From NCBI RefSeq assembly GCF_030908245.1, contig NZ_JAVFJJ010000004.1, forward strand, positions 340,288 through 404,287: DNA of 64,000 nt, in the 5' to 3' direction. Numbering within the stretch: the first letter of the stretch is position 1; the number at the start of each line of letters is the position of its first letter. The stretch comes from Sinomonas sp. ASV322. GTDB taxonomy: Bacteria; Actinomycetota; Actinomycetes; Actinomycetales; Micrococcaceae. The notes under the pieces are model-generated. The model was not told the origin of the DNA, made no database searches, and saw only the letters and a list, made by a program, of their open reading frames with translations. A program made the position numbers and the translations under genes. Below are positions 9,460 to 16,473 of the stretch, in pieces.

Positions 9460-10815
9460 TCAGTCGGCGTCGGCCTTGACGAGCTCGCGGGCGGGGATCG
9501 GCTCGATCTTGCCCATGAGCAGGAGGTAGGAGGCGAGGCCTCCGATGAGCGCGACGCCGCCGATGATGAAGGCGTAGAAGAAGTGGCCCGTGACGTCGAC
9601 GATGAAGCCCGTGACGATCGGGGCGACGACGCCAGCGAGGAGGTTGACGCAGTTCACGATCGCGGCCAGCGAGCCTGCGCTGCCCTCGGGTGCGATGAGC
9701 GCCGGGAGCGAGTTGCTCGTGACGTAGACGAGCGCGATGCCCGCGCTGCCGATCGCGATCCAGATGATGGCGACGACCGGGCTGTTGCTGAACGCCGCGC
9801 CGACGGTGAAGAGCGCCACGATCATGCCGGCCACGAGGATGCCCTTGCGGACCTTGTCGGGGTTCGCGCCCCGGCCGATGACGCGGTCGACCCACCAGCC
9901 GCCGATCGTGAGCTCGGAGACGAACATCGCGAGGGCGGGAACCGCAGCGTAGATGCCGCTCTGGAGGATGCTCTGGTTCATGCTCGTCTGCATGTAGCCG
10001 GGAAGCCAGGTGAGGAGCATCCAGAGGGTGTAGCCGGCACCGGCCAGACCGAGTGCGAGGCCCCAGACCTTGCGCTGCCGGAGGAGGTAGGCGACCGTGG
10101 ACCATTCGCTTGATGGGCGAAGGTCTTCGCTCGACGCGCCGCCATCGACGATGTAGCTGTATTCCTCGTGCGTCATCCGGCCCTTGGCGAGGCGGGCCTT
10201 CGGGCCCGTGTAGCGCCACAGGAACGCGAGCAGGAAGATCACGGAGAGGGCGGCCTGGACCCAGAACGCCTCGCGCCAGCCCCACGTGGCGACCGTGAAG
10301 GCGATGAGCGGGAGACCGAGGACGTTGGCGAGGCGCGTGCCGCTGTCGAAGATGGCGGTGCACAGGCCGCGCTCGTGCCGCGGGAACCACAGGCCGGTCG
10401 CCTTCATGGCGCCGGGGAACGCGGGAGCTTCGGCGACGCCGAGGAGCACGCGGGCGACGACGATGATCCACGCGCCGGAGGCAACCGCCGTCAGGACCGA
10501 GGCCACGGTCCAGAGGACGGCGCTCGCGCCCCAGATCTTCTTCACGCCGAAGCGGTCGAGCAGCATGCCCGAGGGGATCTGCATGATCGCGTACGACCAG
10601 AGGAATGCGGACGACAGGATGCCGAATTCCGTCGCGGTGAGGCCGAAGTCGTGCGTCAGGGGCTTCTGCGTGACGGAGATGGAAAGGCGATCGACGTAGT
10701 TGATGAGAATTCCAAAGCCCATGAGGAGGGCAATGCTCCAGCGAGCCTTTCCGCGCGGACGGACGGCGGGGGCACTGTGACCCTCGGTCGCATTCTTGGA
10801 AACTTGGGACAACAC
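9460..10815 (-). CDS. MFS transporter, anion:cation symporter type (sugar-acid-like)
   Basis: Twelve-helix major facilitator protein of about 451 residues. The N-terminal part (INYVDRLSISVTQKPL...SYAIMQIPSGMLLDRFG) matches the ACS family that carries hexuronates, galactonate, glucarate or phthalate; the substrate cannot be read from sequence. AGGAG at 10824-10820 precedes a GTG (4 nt) and a TTG (7 nt, start 10812), so the exact start is ambiguous by one codon. It is transcribed away from a 580-bp region with four operator-like palindromes, so it is probably substrate-induced. No catabolic gene adjoins it, which is odd for this family. Confidence 0.9.
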   Translation of the reverse strand: MLSQVSKNATEGHSAPAVRPRGKARWSIALLMGFGILINYVDRLSISVTQKPLTHDFGLTATEFGILSSAFLWSYAIMQIPSGMLLDRFGVKKIWGASAVLWTVASVLTAVASGAWIIVVARVLLGVAEAPAFPGAMKATGLWFPRHERGLCTAIFDSGTRLANVLGLPLIAFTVATWGWREAFWVQAALSVIFLLAFLWRYTGPKARLAKGRMTHEEYSYIVDGGASSEDLRPSSEWSTVAYLLRQRKVWGLALGLAGAGYTLWMLLTWLPGYMQTSMNQSILQSGIYAAVPALAMFVSELTIGGWWVDRVIGRGANPDKVRKGILVAGMIVALFTVGAAFSNSPVVAIIWIAIGSAGIALVYVTSNSLPALIAPEGSAGSLAAIVNCVNLLAGVVAPIVTGFIVDVTGHFFYAFIIGGVALIGGLASYLLLMGKIEPIPARELVKADAD

Positions 10816-11247
10816 AATGCTCCTAGATCGGTGACGGCGAAAACCGCAGCAGGTGGGAAGGACGTCGGCCGGATTCAGCCGATTGCAGCGCATGCCGCCG
10901 CGGGCAGCCACGATCGTGGAGCCCGACGGCGGGGGTTGCACGGCATGCTGCGAGGGAACGCCCGTTGCCCAAAGCTTGTGGCGAGAACCCAGACCGGCGG
11001 CCGCAGACGGCCGTTCGAAGATGGGCCCTGCGGGCGATCCGGACCCCGGGAACACGGCCACGCTGCCGTCGCTTCCCGGTGCGCGCCGAACTCGCCTTCG
11101 GCGCGCTGAAGAGTGAGGGGGACATGAACTGCCAATCTCGTTGGTGCGAGCAGCTCGGGTGAGCTGCCTCACGTAATCGGTAGTTCTACGGTAGGGGAAC
11201 TTCGACAATTCCACAACAAGGAATCTTATTTTCACATGGTGGGAGTG
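10816..11247. other. Noncoding region upstream of the MFS gene
   Basis: No convincing gene. Short frames on both strands overlap one another and none has a recognisable product. A 12-codon ORF (ATG 11124, after GAGGGGG) is the only one with a good ribosome-binding site. A small inverted repeat ATTCC/GGAAT is at about 11206-11222. The segment probably holds the MFS promoter and leader. Confidence 0.5.
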
Positions 11248-11323
11248 TTGGTATTCCAAAGGCAATTGGAATACCAAAAGTGTCCGAATTTGGGATCCCA
11301 GTTTCCGCCCAAATGGGATCCCA
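11248..11323. promoter_or_regulatory. Four operator-like palindromes in a divergent promoter region
   Basis: Four boxes share the pattern TTGG-N-AT-N-CCAA: TTGGTATTCCAA (11248-11259), TTGGAATACCAA (11266-11277), TGGGATCCCA (11291-11300) and TGGGATCCCA (11314-11323). Centres are 18, 24 and 23 bp apart. The first two boxes are exact reverse complements of each other. The array lies between the MFS gene and the DsbA-like gene, so a repressor could control either. No regulator gene is adjacent. Confidence 0.65.
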
Positions 11324-11395
11324 ATTTGCGCCCCTATTCGGTGCGGTCGATACGATGGCGTGTGACGACACCGGCCCCCTGATGAGGAGACGATC

Positions 11396-12019
11396 ATGAG
11401 CGACGTCGCTGAGAGCACCACGAGCAAGGCAGACTTCTGGTTCGACCCCGCATGCCCTTTCGCGTGGGTGACCTCGCGCTGGATCGGCGAGGTCGAGAAG
11501 GTGCGGGACATCGAGACCGAATGGCATGTCATGAGCCTTTCGGTGCTCAACGAGGGCCGCGAGCTCGATCATGACTATCAGCGGGCCATGGATGAGAACT
11601 GGGGGCCGGTGCGAGTCATCATCGCCGCGTCCGAGCTCCACGGGGCCGAATGGATCAAGCCTCTGTATGACGCGATGGGCGGCCTCATCCACGATGAGGG
11701 CGTGAAGGGTCGGCCCGAGGTGATCGAGCGGGCCCTCGAATCGGTGGGCCTTCCGGCAGATCTCGCACAGTACGCGGATTCGGACGAGTTCGATTCGCAG
11801 CTGCGCGCGAGCCACAGGGCCGGCATCGAACTCGTGGGCCAGGACGTCGGAACGCCGATTGTCGCCCTCAACGGGACGGCCTTCTTCGGGCCGGTCATGA
11901 CGCGAGTCCCCAAGGGGGGCGAGGCGGGGCAGATCTGGGACGCCTCCGTGACTCTCGCCGGCTACCCCCATTTCTTCGAGATCAAGCGCACCCGGACGGA
12001 GCGGCCGAACGCGGTCTGA
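11396..12019 (+). CDS. DsbA-family protein, mycothiol-dependent nitroreductase (Rv2466c) type
   Basis: Thioredoxin-fold cytosolic protein of 207 residues with no signal peptide. The N-terminus FWFDPACPFAWVTSRW matches the Rv2466c family, a mycothiol-dependent reductase in M. tuberculosis. The active-site Cys20 is present, but the position of the second Cys is Ala23 (CPFA rather than CPWC), so a two-cysteine dithiol mechanism is unlikely here; a monothiol mechanism with mycothiol is an inference. GAGGAGA precedes the ATG. The neighbourhood (pepN, rpiB, nei, clp) matches that of Rv2466c, although the MFS gene intervenes. Confidence 0.88.
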   Translation: MSDVAESTTSKADFWFDPACPFAWVTSRWIGEVEKVRDIETEWHVMSLSVLNEGRELDHDYQRAMDENWGPVRVIIAASELHGAEWIKPLYDAMGGLIHDEGVKGRPEVIERALESVGLPADLAQYADSDEFDSQLRASHRAGIELVGQDVGTPIVALNGTAFFGPVMTRVPKGGEAGQIWDASVTLAGYPHFFEIKRTRTERPNAV

Positions 12020-12103
12020 GGAGAGGTTCGGGCGCCCGCCGTGGCGGCTGCGGCGGCGCTGAGGCAGGGCGCGAATTACCTTGGTGTTCTTATGCCGAAG
12101 GCC

Positions 12104-12132
12104 TTGCGACCGCCTGTGAGGCGGACCACAAT
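12104..12132 (+). promoter_or_regulatory. Candidate promoter of the small RNA/small ORF
   Basis: TTGCGA (12104-12109), a 17-bp spacer containing the small palindrome CCGCCT/AGGCGG, then CACAAT (12127-12132). The predicted transcript would begin near 12139, directly at the SD-sequestering hairpin. Confidence 0.45.
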
Positions 12133-12162
12133 GATAGATACCTCCTCCGAAAGGAGGAGGAC

Positions 12163-12222
12163 GTGGAAACCAAAGATCCAGTGACAGCTGTTGACGCAGC
12201 CTCAGGCAAAGCCGGCAGCTGA
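12163..12222 (+). CDS. Candidate 19-residue small ORF behind a sequestered SD
   Basis: GTG start followed by 18 codons and TGA. The peptide reads METKDPVTAVDAASGKAGS with the GTG as Met. AGGAGG ends 5 nt before the GTG, an excellent ribosome-binding site, but it is the 3' arm of a GAAA-loop hairpin. The reading frame is hydrophilic and has no signal or membrane segment. Nothing downstream is in position to be coupled to it, so it is either a free-standing small protein or a chance frame within a small RNA. Confidence 0.4.
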   Translation: METKDPVTAVDAASGKAGS

Positions 12223-12301
12223 CCGTACGTGACGACGCGGTAAGACCTGGATGCAGAGGATTCCACCAGACTGCGAGCCGTCACCGAGCAGCCGAAAAGT
12301 C

Positions 12302-12337
12302 GAAGCCCCACCAACGCGAGAACGCTGATGGGGCTTC
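12302..12337. terminator. Terminator between the small RNA and valS
   Basis: Stem GAAGCCCCA (12302-12310) with TGGGGCTTC (12329-12337). On the minus strand it is followed by GACTTTTC, which fits termination of valS; on the plus strand CCCCTTT follows. Confidence 0.75.
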
Positions 12338-12361
12338 CCCTTTGCCCGAAATCGGGCGGTA

Positions 12362-15004
12362 CTAGGCGTCGACCGCCGCGAGCTCCACGTCGGAAACGTC
12401 CAGCTCCTCGGCGGAATCATCGAGGACGATCTCGCGCGCGTTGGCGGCGGCCTGAAGGTCGCCGAGGCCACCTCTGAGCTGGGCGATCTGTGCCGACGGC
12501 GCGGAGACAGTCGCGGAGAGTACCTCGGTGCGCTGCTTGACCTTGGCCTCCGACTTGGCTTTGCGGATGCCCGAGAGCGCTTGGCCCACGGTTGCGAGCA
12601 TGCTGGTATCGCCCTCGACCTGGAGGGCCTGGGGCCACGCCGCGCGGTGGACCGAGCCCTGGCGCCACCAGGTCCACACCTCGTCCGTGGCGAACGGCAG
12701 GATCGGCGCGAAGAGGCGCAGGAGCGCGTCGAGCGTCGTCGCGAGGGCCGCGAGCACGGAGGCCTGCTGAGCCTCCCCTTGGGCGCCGTAGGCGCGGTCC
12801 TTGACGAGCTCGACGTAGTCGTCTGTGAACTGCCAGAAGAACGACTCCGTGAGCTGGAGGGCCTTCGCGGGATCGTAGGCGGCGAACGCCGAGCCGGCCT
12901 GTGCGACGACGTCGGCGAGCTGTGCGAGCAGCGCGCGGTCGAGCGGGTTCACGAGGACGGGATCGGCCGGATCGCGGAGCACGTTCGCCTCCGTTGCCCC
13001 GAGCCCGAGGACGAACTTCGACGCGTTGAGGATCTTGATCGCGAGGCGACGGCCGATCTTCATCTGTGCGACCTCGAACGCCGTGTCCGAGCCGAGCCTC
13101 GCGGAGGCGGCCCAGTAGCGGACGGCGTCAGCACCGTACTCCTCGAGGATGTCCGTGGGGACGACGACGTTGCCCTTCGACTTCGACATCTTCTTCCGAT
13201 CAGGGTCGAGGACCCAGCCGGAGATGGCGGCGTTCTTCCACGGCGCGCAGCCGTGCAGCGCGTCGGCGCGGACGGCCGTCGAGAACAGCCACGTGCGGAT
13301 GATCTCGTGTGCCTGGGGGCGCAGGTCGAACGGGAAGACATTCGCGAAGAACTCGTCGTCGCGGCTCCAGCGGCCGACGATCTGAGGGGTGAGCGACGAC
13401 GTCGCCCATGTGTCGAGCACATCTGGGTCGCCTGTGAAGCCGCCCGGCTGATCGCGCTGCGACTCGTCGAAGCCCGGGGCCGGCTCGGCGACGGGGTCCA
13501 CGGGGAGCGCGGCGTCGTCGGGGGTGATCGGGTTTTCGTAGTCGGGGTTCCCGCCCTCGTCGAGGCGGTACCACACCGGGATCGGCACGCCGAAGAAACG
13601 CTGGCGCGAGACGAGCCAGTCTCCGTTGAGGCCCTCGACCCAGTTCTCGTAGCGCGAGCGCATGAAGGCGGGATGCCATGCGAACTCGCGGCCGCGCTCG
13701 AGGAGGCGCTCGCGCCGGTCAGCGTCGCGGCCGCCGTTGCGGACGTACCACTGGCGGCTCGTCACGACCTCGAGGGGCTTGTCGCCCTTCTCGTAGAAGT
13801 TCACGGGGTGCATGATCTTCTTCGGCTCTCCGTCGAGGAGGCCGCGATCGGCCAGCAGCGCAACGACCGCCTCCTTGGCGGAGAACGCGGTCTTGCCCGC
13901 GATCTCGGCGTAGGCCTCGCGGCCTTCCTCCGCCGTGATCCACTCCGGCGTCTCGGCCTGGATGCGGCCGTCGCGGCCGATGATCGAGCGCGTCGGGAGC
14001 TGGAGCTCGCGCCACCACGTCACGTCCGTGAGGTCGCCGAACGTGCAGACCATCGCGATGCCCGAGCCCTTGTCCGGCTTCGCGAGCGGGTGGGCCTTGA
14101 TCTCGACCCCGACGCCGAACAGCGGCGAGCGCACGGTCGTGCCGAAGAGCGGCTTGTACCGCTCGTCGTCCGGATGGGCCACGAGCGCGGCGCACGCGGC
14201 GAGCAGCTCGGGACGGGTCGTCTCGATGTGAACCTGCTGGCCGTCGTCGGCCGTGAAGGCGTAGCGGTAGTAAGCGCCGGGCACCTCGCGGTCCTCGAGC
14301 TCGGCCTGAGCCACTGCCGTGCGGAACGTGACGTCCCACAGCGTGGGCGCCTCGGCCAGGTACGCGTCGCCCTCGGCGAGGTTGCGCAGGAAGGCTCGCT
14401 GGGACACCGCGCGGGACGTGTCGTCGATCGTCCGGTACGTCATGTCCCAGTCGACCGAGAGGCCGAGCGTCTTGAAGAGGTGCTCGAAGACCTTCTCGTC
14501 CTCGACCGCGAGCTCCTCGCAGAGCTCGATGAAGTTGCGGCGCGAGACGACGTCGAAGTCGCGCTGGTTCTTCGCGGGCTGGGCGGGAGGGCGGTAGTCC
14601 GCGTTGTACGGGATGCTCGGGTCGCAGCGGACGCCGAAGTAGTTCTGGACACGGCGCTCCGTCGGGAGGCCGTTGTCGTCCCAGCCCATCGGGTAGAAGA
14701 CGTTCTTGCCCGTCATGCGCTGGTAGCGGGCCAGAAGGTCCGTCTGGGTGAAGGAGAACATGTGGCCCACGTGAAGCGATCCCGAGGCCGTCGGCGGGGG
14801 AGTGTCGATCGAGTAGACCTGGTCCCGGCTCGTTTTCGGCTCGTACCGGTACGTGCCCTCGGCGAGCCACCGCTCGGTGAGCTTGGCCTCGAGACCCTCG
14901 AGGGCTGGCTTCTCGGGGACTTGGGTGGCGGGGGCGCTGGGGGCCGCGGGGCGGGATCGGGCTGAATCGGGCGTGTCTGTACCCGTGAGGTTCGCTTCAG
15001 GCAT
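12362..15004 (-). CDS. valS: Valyl-tRNA synthetase
   Basis: Class I aminoacyl-tRNA synthetase, 880 residues. The HIGH-type motif HVGH is at residues 78-81 and KMSKS at 605-609. The editing (CP1) domain lies between them, and the C-terminal anticodon-binding and coiled-coil parts follow. The ATG at 15004 is chosen (MPEANLTGTD) because the upstream extension would run into the divergent gene; no strong ribosome-binding site is seen, so a leaderless or weakly initiated mRNA is possible. Only 16 bp separate it from the divergent DUF488 gene. Confidence 0.96.
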   Translation of the reverse strand: MPEANLTGTDTPDSARSRPAAPSAPATQVPEKPALEGLEAKLTERWLAEGTYRYEPKTSRDQVYSIDTPPPTASGSLHVGHMFSFTQTDLLARYQRMTGKNVFYPMGWDDNGLPTERRVQNYFGVRCDPSIPYNADYRPPAQPAKNQRDFDVVSRRNFIELCEELAVEDEKVFEHLFKTLGLSVDWDMTYRTIDDTSRAVSQRAFLRNLAEGDAYLAEAPTLWDVTFRTAVAQAELEDREVPGAYYRYAFTADDGQQVHIETTRPELLAACAALVAHPDDERYKPLFGTTVRSPLFGVGVEIKAHPLAKPDKGSGIAMVCTFGDLTDVTWWRELQLPTRSIIGRDGRIQAETPEWITAEEGREAYAEIAGKTAFSAKEAVVALLADRGLLDGEPKKIMHPVNFYEKGDKPLEVVTSRQWYVRNGGRDADRRERLLERGREFAWHPAFMRSRYENWVEGLNGDWLVSRQRFFGVPIPVWYRLDEGGNPDYENPITPDDAALPVDPVAEPAPGFDESQRDQPGGFTGDPDVLDTWATSSLTPQIVGRWSRDDEFFANVFPFDLRPQAHEIIRTWLFSTAVRADALHGCAPWKNAAISGWVLDPDRKKMSKSKGNVVVPTDILEEYGADAVRYWAASARLGSDTAFEVAQMKIGRRLAIKILNASKFVLGLGATEANVLRDPADPVLVNPLDRALLAQLADVVAQAGSAFAAYDPAKALQLTESFFWQFTDDYVELVKDRAYGAQGEAQQASVLAALATTLDALLRLFAPILPFATDEVWTWWRQGSVHRAAWPQALQVEGDTSMLATVGQALSGIRKAKSEAKVKQRTEVLSATVSAPSAQIAQLRGGLGDLQAAANAREIVLDDSAEELDVSDVELAAVDA

Positions 15005-15020
15005 GGTTGCAATTCTACGT

Positions 15021-15395
15021 ATGAATCCCAACCATTGGCCCATGGGCACAGTCAGCGTGCGTCGCGTCTACGAGCCTTCGCCCGCAGGGACGTTCCGGAT
15101 TCTCGTCGACCGGGTGTGGCCGAGAGGCCTGAGCAAGGAGAGGGCAGGCGTCGACTTGTGGCTCAGGGAGGTCGGCCCGACGACGGAGCTGCGCAAGTGG
15201 TTCGGCCACGACCCCGCACGCTTCGATGAGTTCGCGAGCCGCTACCGCGCGGAGCTGGACGGGTCGACGGCGTTTGCCGAGCTCGAGGCCGCCGTCTCGG
15301 AGCACGACGCGGTGGACCTCGTGTACTCCGCGCACGACGAGCAGCACAATCAGGCGGTCGTCCTGCGTGACGTGCTCTTGCAGCGGGCGCGGTAG
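15021..15395 (+). CDS. DUF488 family protein
   Basis: Small cytosolic protein of 124 residues. The block YEPSPAGTFRILVDRVWPRGLSKERAGVDLWL and the LVYSAHDEQHNQA tail are typical of the YeaO-like DUF488 family, whose function is not established. The start is uncertain: ATG 15021 gives 124 residues, ATG 15042 gives 117; neither has a clear Shine-Dalgarno. It lies 9 bp before the SDR gene, suggesting cotranscription. Confidence 0.85.
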   Translation: MNPNHWPMGTVSVRRVYEPSPAGTFRILVDRVWPRGLSKERAGVDLWLREVGPTTELRKWFGHDPARFDEFASRYRAELDGSTAFAELEAAVSEHDAVDLVYSAHDEQHNQAVVLRDVLLQRAR

Positions 15396-15404
15396 TTTGG
15401 GCAC

Positions 15405-16205
15405 ATGACCTCGGACGCAACCCAGCTCAATCCTGCTTCTCCTCAGCCCGGCGGCCCGGGCGCACGTGCCGCCGTCGTCACGGGCGCGAGCACTGGCATC
15501 GGCGAGGCGACGGTTCGGGCCCTCGCCGGCGAGGGCTGGCGCGTGTATGCGGTGGCCCGCCGCGCAGACCGCCTCGAGCGGCTCGCGGCGGAGACCGGAG
15601 CGGTGGCCGTCGCGGCAGACATCGCCGAGGACGACGACGTCGCTCGCCTCCTCGCGGCGGTCGAGGCCAGAGGAGGCGTCGACACCCTCGTCAACATCGC
15701 GGGCGGCGCGCGCGGCCGGGACTGGCTCGCCGACGCGAAGACCGAGGACTGGGAGTGGATGCTGCGCGTCAACGTGCTCGGCACGATGAAGATCACGCGT
15801 GCGTTCCTGCCCATGCTCCGCGCCCACGGCGAGGGGACCGTGCTCAACCTCACGTCCACCGCGGGGATCGACGCGTACGAGGGCGGCGGGGGATACAACG
15901 CCGCGAAGTATGCCGAACATGGCATGACGCAGGCGCTCCGGCTCGAAGAGGCCGAGCACAACGTGCGCGTCATCGAGGTCTTGCCCGGGCTCGTCAAGAC
16001 CGAGGAGTTCGCGCTCAGGCGGCTCGGCGGGGACGCGGTGGCCGCCGAGAAGGTCTACGCGGGGGTCGAGAAGCCCCTCACGGCGGAGGACGTGGCCGAC
16101 GTCGTCCGGTATGCCGTGACCGCGCCGCACCATGTGAACCTCGACGAGATCGTGATCCGGCCTGTCGCCCAGGCCGCGACCCACAAGCTCATCCGCCGGG
16201 GCTGA
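15405..16205 (+). CDS. SDR-family NAD(P)-dependent oxidoreductase
   Basis: Classical short-chain dehydrogenase of 266 residues. The cofactor motif TGASTGIG follows a Pro/Gly-rich 24-residue lead. The catalytic Ser (LTSTAGIDAYEG) and Tyr-Lys pair (YNAAKYAEHG) are present, with NVLG and the LPGLVKTEEF segment. The overall pattern is like YdfG-type 3-hydroxy acid dehydrogenases; the Arg at the end of beta-2 (ARRADR) suggests NADPH preference. Substrate unknown. It ends just before the ileS T-box. Confidence 0.9.
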   Translation: MTSDATQLNPASPQPGGPGARAAVVTGASTGIGEATVRALAGEGWRVYAVARRADRLERLAAETGAVAVAADIAEDDDVARLLAAVEARGGVDTLVNIAGGARGRDWLADAKTEDWEWMLRVNVLGTMKITRAFLPMLRAHGEGTVLNLTSTAGIDAYEGGGGYNAAKYAEHGMTQALRLEEAEHNVRVIEVLPGLVKTEEFALRRLGGDAVAAEKVYAGVEKPLTAEDVADVVRYAVTAPHHVNLDEIVIRPVAQAATHKLIRRG

Positions 16206-16242
16206 CCGGGAACGGTCCGCAGAAGGGTAAACTGTTCGCAAA

Positions 16243-16472
16243 GCGTTGACCCGGCCATCACCGGCGAGCTTCCGGAAGAACAGCGTGCGCCTCCCGAGTG
16301 GGGGAGCGGCTCAGTAGAACCGGACGGGCAGGCCCGTCACAGCCCTCACGAGAGGCTCGATCGCCGTGCACACAGCGCGGCGGGCGGGCAAGCGAGGTGG
16401 TACCGCGGTGCCGCCCGGCAGATCCGGGCGAACGCCGTCCTCGCGTCCGATAGCCCAACAGCCAAGGACTTC
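16243..16472 (+). promoter_or_regulatory. T-box riboswitch of ileS (translational, actinobacterial type)
   Basis: The leader contains a proximal segment CCGGCCATCACCGGCG with an isoleucine specifier codon ATC (16257-16259) and the T-box core AGGTGGTACCGCGG (16395-16408). In that core, TGGT (16398-16401) can pair with the ACCA end of uncharged tRNA-Ile. Actinobacterial ileS T-boxes have a very short stem I and control translation rather than termination; no terminator is seen before the GTG, which agrees. A -10-like TAAACT (16228-16233) would start the RNA near 16240. AAGGA precedes the ileS start by 6-7 nt and would be the controlled site. Confidence 0.9.
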
Positions 16473-16473
16473 C

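Larger units (their letters stand above)
12139..12337 (+). ncRNA. Candidate structured RNA with SD-sequestering 5' hairpin
   Basis: The segment opens with CCTCCTCC-GAAA-GGAGGAGG (12141-12160), an 8-bp perfect stem with a GNRA tetraloop that covers the full Shine-Dalgarno of a 19-codon ORF. Further pairing is possible downstream: GTGACG near 12228 with CGTCAC near 12286, and CTGG/CCAG within it. The segment ends in a stem GAAGCCCCA/TGGGGCTTC. I do not recognise an Rfam family; 6C RNA, tmRNA and SRP RNA do not fit. Existence as a transcript is inference. Confidence 0.4.

Noticed and set aside
11124..11162. 12-codon ORF MNCQSRWCEQLG with a good Shine-Dalgarno
   Set aside because: Could be a leader peptide, but it is short enough to arise by chance and has no attenuator-like structure following.
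12139..12337. Identification of the candidate RNA as 6C RNA, tmRNA or SRP RNA
   Set aside because: It lacks the C-rich loops of 6C RNA, the tRNA-like ends of tmRNA and the conserved SRP GGAAGC motif.
12581..14965. 794-codon plus-strand frame opposite valS
   Set aside because: Complete antisense of a firmly identified synthetase; no domain and Val/Arg/Glu-rich shadow composition.
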